The notes under the pieces are model-generated. The model had not been told where the DNA came from and searched no databases. It worked only from the letters and a program-made list of their open reading frames with translations. Position numbers and translations under genes: made by a program. Source: Nocardia crassostreae (GTDB lineage Bacteria > Actinomycetota > Actinomycetes > Mycobacteriales > Mycobacteriaceae). Taken from it: a stretch of 64,000 nucleotides of DNA. The stretch is taken from assembly GCF_001613405.1 (NCBI RefSeq), contig NZ_BDCH01000025.1, positions 248,001 to 312,000 of the forward strand, in the 5' to 3' direction. Every line of letters starts with the position of its first letter. The first letter of the stretch is position 1. Positions 32,620 to 40,514 of this stretch are shown here, piece by piece.

Positions 32620-33624
32620 TCAGCCAGCGACGGCAATAGCGCTGCGGCGCGCCTTGGCCATGAGGCGGTGCACCTCGGTGTTGAAGGCTTCCTCGGCCTC
32701 GATATTCACCAGGTGACCGGTGGGGAGGATGAGGTAGCGGTCCAGATAGCCGGAATCGGCCAGGGTGTCGGCGATTTCGCGGGAGTGCAGCTCGGGCAGC
32801 AGCCGGGCGTGGGCACCGGCGATGACGCTGGTCGGGACCGTCAGGTTGGCGGCGGCGCCGTGCAGGTCCAGGCGGAGCAGGCCGCGGGCCACGGCCGCGC
32901 GGGCCGAGGGGCGGCAGGAGCGGACGATGGAGGTGCCGAACGCGACCTGATCCGCGGTGGCGGCCGGATTGCACAGGCGCGCTTTGGCGACCAGGTTCAC
33001 GGCGCGGCCGCCGGGTAGCGGTACGGGGGTGCCGAACATGACCTTGGCCAGCCATTCGGGGGCCGGGATCACATCGTTGAAGAGCGGTAATACGGTGGCG
33101 CGCTGGGGGATCTGGCGGGCCGCCGTGGTGGCGAGCACCACCGCCGAGGCACGCTCGGCGACCTGCTCGGGATACCGCCGCGCCCACGCCTGAATCGTCA
33201 TGCCGCCCATGGAATGCCCGACCAGGGTCGCGCGCTCGCCAGGTCGCAGCACCGCGTCGAGGACGGCGGAGAGATCGTCGGCCAGCTGCTCGTCGCTGAA
33301 AGGCCGGGCGCCCATGGTGGATTCGCCGTGGCCGCGCTGATCGTAGGCCACCACGCGGTAATCGCCCGCGAAGGCGTTGATCTGCGGATTCCAGTATTCG
33401 ATGGCGCAGGACCAGCCGTGAATGAAGACGATGACCTCGCCCTCGGCCGGGCCGTAGGTCTGCACGCGCAGTTCGGCGCCGTCGGCGGTGGTGAGGGGGA
33501 TGACCCCGGCGGGAGCCAGGGTATTCAACGACTCGGTCGCGTAGGTGCGGGACCGCAATGCGGTACGAAAGGGGGCGGTCAGCAAATCCGCGCCCGCCTC
33601 AGGCAGCTTCACCAGCATGAGCAC
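32620..33624 (-). CDS. Alpha/beta hydrolase, paralogue 1
   Basis: 334 aa. The oxyanion region is VIVFIHGWSCAIEYWNPQIN, the nucleophile elbow LVGHSMGGMTIQAWA (Gly-His-Ser-Met-Gly), and the His is in LPTGHLVNIEAEEAFN. It is closely similar to the gene at 33772 (same IEYWNPQINAFAG and GGMTIQAWA blocks). The start ATG 33624 is preceded by AAGGAG in ACACAAAGGAGTG, shared with the paralogue. Upstream (33665-33680) is a palindromic operator candidate. It may be an esterase, lipase or haloperoxidase-like enzyme. Confidence 0.88.
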   Translation of the reverse strand: MLMLVKLPEAGADLLTAPFRTALRSRTYATESLNTLAPAGVIPLTTADGAELRVQTYGPAEGEVIVFIHGWSCAIEYWNPQINAFAGDYRVVAYDQRGHGESTMGARPFSDEQLADDLSAVLDAVLRPGERATLVGHSMGGMTIQAWARRYPEQVAERASAVVLATTAARQIPQRATVLPLFNDVIPAPEWLAKVMFGTPVPLPGGRAVNLVAKARLCNPAATADQVAFGTSIVRSCRPSARAAVARGLLRLDLHGAAANLTVPTSVIAGAHARLLPELHSREIADTLADSGYLDRYLILPTGHLVNIEAEEAFNTEVHRLMAKARRSAIAVAG

Positions 33625-33664
33625 TCCTTTGTGTTCCCCGCCACACTACCGCGTTAGCAGCAGT

Positions 33665-33680
33665 GCTTGCTAGAGCAAGC
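33665..33680. promoter_or_regulatory. Palindromic operator candidate for hydrolase paralogue 1
   Basis: GCTTGCT-AG-AGCAAGC is a perfect inverted repeat 41 bases upstream of ATG 33624. Its core GCTAGAGC is shared with the site at 34801, and TTGC..GCAA with the site at 36550. Confidence 0.6.
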
Positions 33681-33771
33681 GGCAAAATCTTTCGATCCGT
33701 CCGCATGCGGCCCGCTATATCGGGATACCCGTTCCGCCACAAGGGCATTCGCGATCCAGCTTGCGAATGGA

Positions 33772-34752
33772 TCACAAACCGACCGCCTCGGCGGGAGAGC
33801 CGAACGCGGACTTGGCGACTCGCGCCAGTTCGCCGTTGAATTCCTGATACGCCTCGACATTCCCGAGGTGGCCGGTCGGCAGGATCCGATAGCCGTCCAG
33901 ACTGCCCATCTCCCGGAGCATCTCGGCGATCCGATCGGTGTGCACGATGGGCGTCATATCGTCCGCGGAACCCGCGATCAGGCTGGTCGGGACGGTCAGG
34001 TTGACCGCGCCGCGGCCCACGTCCAGATGCGACAGCAGCGTGCCGAACTTGCCGCGTACCCGCGCCGGGCAGGAGCGCACGATATTCATCCCGAATTCGG
34101 CGATGTCGCCGACCGAATCCAGGCTCATGATCTGCCGCCGGAACAGCCACCGCACCGGGGCCACCGGCGGGAAGACGATCGGGAAGCTCAATCCGAGCAA
34201 CCTGATCCGGAACGGCAGGCGCAGCGGACCGCGATTGAAGAACGGCACCACCGTGGTCTCGGCAATGAGATTGCCGGGGGCCGTATTCGTCATGAGCACC
34301 GCGAGCGCGCGCCGCGCGACCTGCTCGGGATACCGTCCGGCCCAGGCCTGAATGGTCATGCCGCCCAGGCTGTGTCCCACCAGGACGGCCCGCTGACCCG
34401 GCCGCAGCACGGCGTCGAGGACCGCGTCGAGATCGTCGGCGAGTTGATCGGTGGTGAGCGCGGCGGTGCCCAATTCGCTCTCGCCGTGGCCGCGGACGTC
34501 GTAGGCGACCACGCGGTACTCACCGGCGAAGGCATTGATCTGCGGATTCCAGTATTCGATGCAGCAGGTCCACCCGTGCACCAGCACCAGGACATTGCCG
34601 TCGGCGGGACCGTAGGAGTGCACCCGCAGCCGGGCGCCGTCGGTCGCGGTGACCGGGACGACCTCGTAGGGCCCGGCGGGCGGATTCAGATCCGCGGTGC
34701 CGTAGGTCCGGGTTCGCAGGTTCGCCCGGTGCGCTCGCAGCATTGCTCGCAT
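33772..34752 (-). CDS. Alpha/beta hydrolase, paralogue 2
   Basis: 326 aa from ATG 34752, chosen for the strong AAGGAG 8 bases upstream. VLVHGWTCCIEYWNPQINAF, YDVRGHGESELG and LVGHSLGGMTIQAWAGRYPE give the fold and nucleophile; LPTGHLGNVEAYQEFNG holds the His. It shares block-by-block similarity with paralogue 1, including the leader, so the pair is a tandem duplication. The operator at 34801 lies 49 bases upstream. Confidence 0.88.
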   Translation of the reverse strand: MRAMLRAHRANLRTRTYGTADLNPPAGPYEVVPVTATDGARLRVHSYGPADGNVLVLVHGWTCCIEYWNPQINAFAGEYRVVAYDVRGHGESELGTAALTTDQLADDLDAVLDAVLRPGQRAVLVGHSLGGMTIQAWAGRYPEQVARRALAVLMTNTAPGNLIAETTVVPFFNRGPLRLPFRIRLLGLSFPIVFPPVAPVRWLFRRQIMSLDSVGDIAEFGMNIVRSCPARVRGKFGTLLSHLDVGRGAVNLTVPTSLIAGSADDMTPIVHTDRIAEMLREMGSLDGYRILPTGHLGNVEAYQEFNGELARVAKSAFGSPAEAVGL

Positions 34753-34800
34753 AGGGACACTCCTTTGTGTTACTGACCGATATAGTAACCCCCATGCGGT

Positions 34801-34822
34801 GGTGCTAGCTAGAGCTAGCACC
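34801..34822. promoter_or_regulatory. Palindromic operator candidate for hydrolase paralogue 2
   Basis: GGTGCTAGCT, AG, AGCTAGCACC: perfect 10-bp arms around two bases, 49 bases upstream of ATG 34752. The outer part GGTGCTAGC matches the arms of the site in front of the XRE regulator (36550), and the core GCTAGAGC matches the site at 33665. Confidence 0.7.
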
Positions 34823-34844
34823 CTAAATTTTTCGTGTTGGAATC

Positions 34845-34880
34845 AAAAAACGGCCGCCGCCCGGTCAACGGGCGACGGCC
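34845..34880 (-). terminator. Intrinsic terminator downstream of the DUF2516 gene
   Basis: A stem of 12 bp with one mismatch (34852-34863 with 34869-34880) and a GTCAA loop is followed, in the minus-strand direction, by six Ts (34850-34845). This is a clear rho-independent terminator for the HBHA/DUF2516 operon. Confidence 0.85.
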
Positions 34881-34902
34881 AGAAATCGTGTCGGCGACGC
34901 CG

Positions 34903-35202
34903 CTACCAGCGCGGACCGCGCTGGATCTCATCCACCTTGGGCCGCACATCGGCCAGGTACACGCCGGTCGCGACAATGGCCGCGATGCCCAGCAACCCCA
35001 CCGGAGTGCGCGCCAGCAGCAAACCGCCCAGCGCGGCCGCCAGAATGGCGATCCAGATCGGCTTGCTCAGCTTGTCGACGGCGGTGAAGGCATCCGGGCG
35101 CTGCCGGATCGCATGAATCAACGCGAACACCGTCATGGCGATCGCGCCGAGCTGAATCACGGTCAGAATGATTCCGGGAATTCCAATCACCCAACCCATC
35201 AT
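34903..35202 (-). CDS. DUF2516 membrane protein (Rv0476-like)
   Basis: 99 aa. Three hydrophobic segments are visible: WVIGIPGIILTVIQLGAIAM, PIWIAILAAALGGLLLA and GLLGIAAIVATGVYLADV. The cytoplasmic end is short (RPKVDEIQRGPRW). It follows HBHA as Rv0476 follows Rv0475. Function unknown; inner membrane. Confidence 0.85.
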   Translation of the reverse strand: MMGWVIGIPGIILTVIQLGAIAMTVFALIHAIRQRPDAFTAVDKLSKPIWIAILAAALGGLLLARTPVGLLGIAAIVATGVYLADVRPKVDEIQRGPRW

Positions 35203-35267
35203 ATGCGGCAGACCCGGCGGTCACCCGCCGAAAACGCCAGCGCCGCGCGCCCGGCCCGCGCACGACC

Positions 35268-35300
35268 GCGGCCCCCGCACACGGAATGTGCGAGGGCCGC
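35268..35300 (-). terminator. Hairpin after hbhA
   Basis: GCGGCCCCCGCACA (35268-35281) pairs with TGTGCGAGGGCCGC (35287-35300) around CGGAA, with one mismatch. It lies between HBHA and DUF2516, so it may attenuate the downstream gene. No T-run. Confidence 0.4.
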
Positions 35301-35323
35301 AAGTACTTTCGTGCCCGAACGGA

Positions 35324-35962
35324 TTACTTCTTGGCGGCGGGCGCGGCCTTCTTGGCCGGAGCCTTCTTGGCGGGGGCGGCGGCCTCGGCGGGCTCGGATT
35401 CGGTGGTCACGCCGACGACCTCGGCGTCCACGGTCTCCTCCTCCTCGGCCTCTTCCTTGGCCCGGCCCAGGAGCGGGGCGACCTGCTCGGAAACCTTCTC
35501 CACGACATCCTGGGTCTGCGCAACCAGGTCCTTGTAGAGGGACTCGACCTGCTCGAAGCGCTCCTCGAAGGTCGGGTTGGCGCGCAGCTTCTCGACGGTC
35601 TCCTCACCGCGGGCGGCGAGATCGGCGTAGAGGTCCAGCAGCGAGTGGTAGTACTGGTCGACGAGCTTGCGCAGCTCCTCGGGGGTGGCCTTCTCGCGCA
35701 GCTCAGCCAGGTCCTCGGGCAGTTCGGACGGCAGCGCGGAGACGCGCTGGCGAATGACCTCGACCTGCTCCTGGACATCGGCCGGGAGGTTGGCGAAGCG
35801 CTCGCGGGCCTCTTCGACGCGGCCGGTGACATCGGCGGACTGGGCGCGGGTGCGCAGCTTCTCGACAATGTCGAGGAAGGAGGCGTAGATGGCGTCACCG
35901 GCGCCGATGCCCGAGCAGAGGGGCTTGGTCACGGTGGCGGTGCTGATCTTGGGTTCGGTCAT
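35324..35962 (-). CDS. hbhA: Heparin-binding haemagglutinin-like protein
   Basis: 212 aa from ATG 35962 with AGGAGA upstream. The core is a long helical/coiled-coil region (VEEARERFANLPADVQEQVE, LVDQYYHSLLDLYADLAARG) as in HBHA, an adhesin of mycobacteria and relatives. The C-terminal tail is the Lys/Ala/Pro-rich, heparin-binding type (APAKKAPAKKAAPAAKK), preceded by an acidic stretch. There is no signal peptide, as in the mycobacterial protein. Its start overlaps the stop of the XRE regulator gene (ATGA), so the two are translationally coupled. Confidence 0.92.
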   Translation of the reverse strand: MTEPKISTATVTKPLCSGIGAGDAIYASFLDIVEKLRTRAQSADVTGRVEEARERFANLPADVQEQVEVIRQRVSALPSELPEDLAELREKATPEELRKLVDQYYHSLLDLYADLAARGEETVEKLRANPTFEERFEQVESLYKDLVAQTQDVVEKVSEQVAPLLGRAKEEAEEEETVDAEVVGVTTESEPAEAAAPAKKAPAKKAAPAAKK

Positions 35963-36510
35963 GATTCGTTCTCCTGGCGTGGCGGAACTTCGGTGCGGTG
36001 CGGAACCTCGTTGTCCCTGGGGGCAGTGCTGCCCCCGATTCCCCCTGGGACGCCCCCCTTCGGGTCCGTCGCGTCCCCTCGGTCCTCGTTCGCCTGGTTT
36101 TCCCGGCGGAACGATTCGTAGATATCCAGGAGGACCTGCTTCTGGCGTTCGGTCAGCTGAGCGTCGGCCAGCAGGGCATCCCGGACCGGACCGTGCGGCC
36201 TCTGTTCGAGGTACCCGGCCCGCATGTACAAGACCTCCGAGGACACCCGCAGACCCTTTGCGATCTGCGCGAGCACCTCGGCGGACGGGTTTCGCAGTCC
36301 GCGTTCGATCTGGCTCAAGTACGGATTGCTCACCCCCGCCAGCTGTGCGAGCTGACGCAGCGAGACCTGGGCGGCCTCGCGTTGCGCCCGGATGAAGCCC
36401 CCGATGTCGTGTGCCGCGCTGGCGACGCGGCCCGTCAGGTCTTCGGCGTCGGCGGACGTCTCCGCTTTCTCGCCGTCGGCCGGTTCGGGAACCTCGGGAT
36501 CGTGTTTCAT
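35959..36510 (-). CDS. XRE-family regulator (Rv0474-like)
   Basis: 183 aa from ATG 36510. The helix-turn-helix is at about residues 50-100: QREAAQVSLRQLAQLAG, NPYLSQIERGLRNPSAEVLA. A helical segment LTERQKQVLLDIYESFRREN follows, and the C-terminus is polar and low-complexity. It is directly upstream of HBHA as in M. tuberculosis (Rv0474-Rv0475). A long palindrome at 36550-36584 in front of the gene suggests autoregulation. The same sequence family precedes the two paralogous hydrolases at 33.6 and 34.8 kb. Confidence 0.9.
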   Translation of the reverse strand: MKHDPEVPEPADGEKAETSADAEDLTGRVASAAHDIGGFIRAQREAAQVSLRQLAQLAGVSNPYLSQIERGLRNPSAEVLAQIAKGLRVSSEVLYMRAGYLEQRPHGPVRDALLADAQLTERQKQVLLDIYESFRRENQANEDRGDATDPKGGVPGGIGGSTAPRDNEVPHRTEVPPRQENES

Positions 36511-36549
36511 CACGCACCTTCCGGCGGTTGTACGGTCAATTCTAGAGCG

Positions 36550-36584
36550 GGGTGCTAGCTCTTGCAAGCAGTCTGCTAGCACCC
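36550..36584. promoter_or_regulatory. Operator candidate upstream of the Rv0474-like regulator
   Basis: GGGTGCTAGC and GCTAGCACCC form perfect 10-bp arms around 15 bases that contain CTTGCAAG, itself a palindrome. The element begins 40 bases upstream of the regulator ATG 36510. It is probably an autoregulatory site with two or more half-sites. Confidence 0.7.
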
Positions 36585-36634
36585 TGTGAGCAAACGACCG
36601 GCGGCCACTTCACCGGCCATTGTTGGACAAACGA

Positions 36635-37990
36635 TCAGCCGTTGAACAGCAAATGCGAAACGGTATAAATTGCCAGGCCCGCCAGCGAACCGACGACGGT
36701 GCCGTTGATGCGAATGAATTGCAGATCCTTGCCCGCCGCCAATTCGATCTTGCGGCTGGCTTCCTCCCCGTCCCAGCGGGCAACCGTATCGCTGACCAGC
36801 GTCGCGAACTCGTCGCCGTAGTTCGCGACCAGATACCGGACGCCGCGCTCCAGCCACCCGTCCACCTTGTCGCGCATCTCCGGATCTGTCGAGAGCCGCT
36901 CGCCGAGGTTCTGCACGTTCTCCTGCACCTTGCGGCGCAGCGTGGAATCGGGATCCTCCGCCGATTCCAGGATCATGCGCTTGGCCGCGCGCCAGGTGGC
37001 GTGCGCCAGGCCGGTGATCTCGTCGCGGCCCATCAGCTCGGCCTTGATCCGCTCCGCCTTCTTGATCATGGCGTCGTCGAATTGCAGATCGTGCGCGAAA
37101 TCCTCGAGGAAACGATTCGCCGCCAGCCGCACCTCGTGATCGGGCTGGGTGCGCACCTTCCAGGTGAATTCCACCAGTTCCCGATAAATGCGCTCGGCCA
37201 GCAGCGAGTTCACGAATTTCGGCGCCCAGCCCGGGGCGTCGCGGTTCACGATGCGGTCGATGGTCTCCTGCGAATCGAGGGCCCACTGGTGCGCGCGCTC
37301 GGCCAGCAGATCCAGCAGCGGGGCCTGCCGGTTCTCGGATATGAGCTCGTCGAGCACTTTGCCGATGGGCGGACCCCACAGCGGTTCGGCAATGCGTTTG
37401 ACGATGGTCTGGTCGATGATCTGCTCGACATCCTCGTCGCGCAGCACGCCGACGACCGCGCGCAGAATGGTCGCGCTCTCGTCCGAGACCCGGGCGGCAT
37501 GCTCGGGATCGGCCATCCAGCGGCCTAGACGCAGGGAGATCTGCGCGGAATTCACCTTCTCCGCGACCGCATCGGGAGAAAGGAAATTGGTGCGGACGAA
37601 ATCACCCAGACCCGCGCCGAGTTGATCTTTTTTCTTCCGGATGATGGCCGTGTGCGGGATGGGCAGGCCCAGCGGATGCCGGAACAGGGCCGTCACGGCG
37701 AACCAGTCGGCCAGCGCGCCGACCATGCCCGCCTCCGACGCGGCCCGGACGTAACCGACCCATTCCCCGCCGCCACCGCGGGATTCGGTCCACCGGCAGA
37801 ACAGGTAAACCACCGTCGCCACCAGCAGGAATCCGGTGGCGATGGCCTTCATTCGCCAGAGTTCGCGCTTCTTGCCCTCCTCGTCCAGGAGGTCGGCGAA
37901 CGCTCCGCCCGGCGGGGCGGTCGGCTTCGGCGCGCGCCCGCTCTTCTCGAGTACCCCGGCACTGCCGGCAGGTTGCTCCATATGTTCCAT
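36635..37990 (-). CDS. DUF445 family membrane protein (Rv0473-like)
   Basis: Up to 451 aa from ATG 37990, with another ATG three codons later. One or two N-terminal hydrophobic segments occur (IATGFLLVATVVYLFCR), then ASEAGMVGALADWFAVTALF, the DUF445 signature, HPLGLPIPHTAIIRKKKDQL, and long helical regions. The final segment IRINGTVVGSLAGLAIYTVS is a C-terminal membrane span. Function unknown. It lies between the regulator and the divergent TetR gene, as in M. tuberculosis. Confidence 0.88.
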   Translation of the reverse strand: MEHMEQPAGSAGVLEKSGRAPKPTAPPGGAFADLLDEEGKKRELWRMKAIATGFLLVATVVYLFCRWTESRGGGGEWVGYVRAASEAGMVGALADWFAVTALFRHPLGLPIPHTAIIRKKKDQLGAGLGDFVRTNFLSPDAVAEKVNSAQISLRLGRWMADPEHAARVSDESATILRAVVGVLRDEDVEQIIDQTIVKRIAEPLWGPPIGKVLDELISENRQAPLLDLLAERAHQWALDSQETIDRIVNRDAPGWAPKFVNSLLAERIYRELVEFTWKVRTQPDHEVRLAANRFLEDFAHDLQFDDAMIKKAERIKAELMGRDEITGLAHATWRAAKRMILESAEDPDSTLRRKVQENVQNLGERLSTDPEMRDKVDGWLERGVRYLVANYGDEFATLVSDTVARWDGEEASRKIELAAGKDLQFIRINGTVVGSLAGLAIYTVSHLLFNG

Positions 37991-38191
37991 TCTGCTGGTT
38001 GCTGTGACCTACTCCCCCACACCGGGCCGGTCCCGAACAACGACGTACCCGAGCATGCGAGGCTTAAGCTGAATAGGCCCAGCACAACACGCGAACAAGG
38101 AGCCCACGCTGTCTACCCGAACAGTCGTCGACGCCGATAGCCGCGGTGGGTTCACAGGATGCCGCGATGGGTTCGCAGGAGGTAGGAAAGC

Positions 38192-38920
38192 GTGAGCACC
38201 AAGGGCACCGTGAGCGCCGCCCTCGACGCCGCCGGAACCCGCACCGCGGGCCGGGTGGACGGTCGAAAGCGGCGCTGGCAGCAGCACAAGATCGATCGCC
38301 GGGAAGAGCTGGTGGACGGCACGCTCGCCGCCATCCGCAAACGCGGCGAGGATGTGGGCATGGACGAGATCGCCGCCGAGATCGGCGTCTCGAAAACCGT
38401 GCTGTACCGATACTTCTCCGATAAGCAGGATCTGACCCGCGCCACCATGGAGCGGTTCATCGAGACCACGCTCATGCCGCGCATCTACGAGGCCATCAGC
38501 GACGATCTCGACGAATACCAGCTGGTGCGCAATACGCTGGCCGCGTACGTGCACACCGTGGACGCCGATACCGACGTCTACCGCTTCATCATGGGCAATG
38601 GCTCGTCCACCGACACCTCCACCCTCGCCGATTTCGAGAAGCTCTTCGCGCAGGTGGTGTCGGCGGTCATCATCGACAAGGCCTTCGACCGCAAGGTGCA
38701 GACCGAAGGCGCCATGCTGTGGGCCTACGTGCTGGTCGGCGGCGTGCAGCTGGCGACGGACTGGTGGATCACCAACCGCACCATGTCCAGCGAGGAGATG
38801 CTCGACTACCTGACCATGATGGCGTGGGGCGCCGTCGAGGGCATGGTGCGCGCGGGCGGTGACCGCGTGTGGTTCAACTCCCGGCCGCACGTGCTGCCGG
38901 ATCCGGAGAACGTGGACTGA
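38192..38920 (+). CDS. TetR-family regulator (Rv0472c-like)
   Basis: 242 aa from GTG 38192, with GGAGG 9-10 bases upstream. RREELVDGTLAAIRKRGEDV and EIGVSKTVLYRYFSDKQDLT form the TetR helix-turn-helix. The ligand domain includes YEAISDDLDEYQLVRNTLAA and AYVLVGGVQLATDWWITNRT. It is divergent from DUF445 as Rv0472c is from Rv0473. Ligand unknown. Confidence 0.92.
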   Translation: MSTKGTVSAALDAAGTRTAGRVDGRKRRWQQHKIDRREELVDGTLAAIRKRGEDVGMDEIAAEIGVSKTVLYRYFSDKQDLTRATMERFIETTLMPRIYEAISDDLDEYQLVRNTLAAYVHTVDADTDVYRFIMGNGSSTDTSTLADFEKLFAQVVSAVIIDKAFDRKVQTEGAMLWAYVLVGGVQLATDWWITNRTMSSEEMLDYLTMMAWGAVEGMVRAGGDRVWFNSRPHVLPDPENVD

Positions 38921-39060
38921 GTCCGCGCGCCCGGAAAGCCTGGCCGATTCGACGCTGGGCTCGAAGATCGTCCTGTGGTTAGGCTGAACCGAGGCGGGCA
39001 CATCGGGGTATCCGCCGCGTCGGCGCCGAAGGGGGCGTCGGCTCCAATGGAGGGTCAACG

Positions 39061-40491
39061 ATGGCAAAAGAGCTGCCCACATCCAGGATCGCGCGGGGGA
39101 CGAAGCTGGGAATGGCCGTGGCCGGCAATGCCATACGCGCGCAGCGCACCCGGCGTTCCATGCGCGGTCGGTCCGAGGCGGTGCGCGCCCGGATGGCCGA
39201 GGAATCCATGATCCGGGCGACCAAGCAGATGGTCATGGTGCTGGGCACCATGAAGGGCGTCGCCATGAAGCTCGGGCAGATGCTCTCGGTGCTGGATCTG
39301 GATCTGGTGCCGCCGCAGCATCGGGAGCGGTTCCAGCGGCGGCTGGCGGTGCTGCGCGACAGCGCGCCGTCGGTGTCGTTCGAGGTCATGCAGGCCGTCA
39401 TCGAAGAGGACTACGGGAAGTCCATCAAGGAAGTCTTCGCGGAGTTCGATCCGGAACCCATTGCCGCCGCCTCCATCGGGCAGGTCTACAAGGCGACGCT
39501 GCACGACGGGCGGGAAGTCGCGGTCAAGGTGCAGTACCCGGGCATCGACGCGGCCGTGCGCGCGGATCTGAAGAACCTGGCCATGTTCCGGCGGATCCTG
39601 CAGCAGGCCATGCCGTGGGTGACGCCCGCGGTATTGGACGAGTTGCGGCTGAACCTGGAGAGCGAGCTCGACTACGTGGCCGAGGCCACCACCCAGAAGC
39701 AGATCGCCGAGCTGTTCACCGGGCATCCGTTCATCTTCGTGCCGAGCACCATGCCGGAGCTGTCCACCACGAGAGTGCTGGTGAGCGAATACTTCCCGGG
39801 CAAGGGGTTCGAGGAGATCCGGGAAATGCCCGCGGCGGAACGCAATAGGATCGGGGAGATCATCTACCGGTTCTATGTGGGTTCGCTGTTCACCTTCAAT
39901 GAATTCTGCGGTGACCCGCATCCCGGGAATCTGCTGCTGGGCCCGGACGGGCGGGTGGCATTCCTGGATTTCGGGCTCTACAACCGGATGGATCCCGAAC
40001 ACGTGCAGTTCGAGGCCATCTGCATTCGCGCGGCAGCCGAGGAGCGGGCGGAGGATCTGCGCAATCTCATGGTCGAGCGCGGGATCATCGAATCGCCGGA
40101 GGAGATCACGCCGGAGGAATGCCTCGAATACGTGCTGGCGGCCTGTGAATGGGCGCTGGTGGACGAGGAGCTGACCATTACCCCGGAGCTGGCCTCCGGG
40201 GCGTTCGTGCTGGCCGTGGACCCGCGCGCGAGCGAGTTCGCGGGCATGAAGCAGCAGAATCTGCCGCCGGAGCATCTGTTCTCGCGGCGCGCCGATTTCC
40301 TCACCTTCGGCATGCTGGGTCAGCTGGAGGCGACCGGCAATTGGCATCGCATTGCCCGCGAATGGCTCTACGGCGACGATCCGGTCACCGAACTCGGGCG
40401 CGCCCATCATGAATGGCTGGCCAATCGCCCCGGCGGCGCACCTACCACCGCACCCGCGAAAAAGACTCGTAAGCGCGCTGCTAAGGCGTGA
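39061..40491 (+). CDS. ABC1/AarF atypical kinase (UbiB-like)
   Basis: 476 aa. GVAMKLGQMLSVLDLDLVPP is the KxGQ signature of UbiB kinases, AAASIGQVYKATLHDGREVA the Ala-rich nucleotide loop and VAVKVQYPG the Lys strand. CGDPHPGNLLLGPDGRVAFL with DFGL is the catalytic loop and metal motif. In actinobacteria this family (Rv0647c type) is not tied to ubiquinone; a role in lipid metabolism or quinone handling is likely. The Lys-rich C-terminus overlaps no gene. It is followed by the reductase at 40515. Confidence 0.92.
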   Translation: MAKELPTSRIARGTKLGMAVAGNAIRAQRTRRSMRGRSEAVRARMAEESMIRATKQMVMVLGTMKGVAMKLGQMLSVLDLDLVPPQHRERFQRRLAVLRDSAPSVSFEVMQAVIEEDYGKSIKEVFAEFDPEPIAAASIGQVYKATLHDGREVAVKVQYPGIDAAVRADLKNLAMFRRILQQAMPWVTPAVLDELRLNLESELDYVAEATTQKQIAELFTGHPFIFVPSTMPELSTTRVLVSEYFPGKGFEEIREMPAAERNRIGEIIYRFYVGSLFTFNEFCGDPHPGNLLLGPDGRVAFLDFGLYNRMDPEHVQFEAICIRAAAEERAEDLRNLMVERGIIESPEEITPEECLEYVLAACEWALVDEELTITPELASGAFVLAVDPRASEFAGMKQQNLPPEHLFSRRADFLTFGMLGQLEATGNWHRIAREWLYGDDPVTELGRAHHEWLANRPGGAPTTAPAKKTRKRAAKA

Positions 40492-40514
40492 GAACCCGAT
40501 CGGACGGGAATGAC

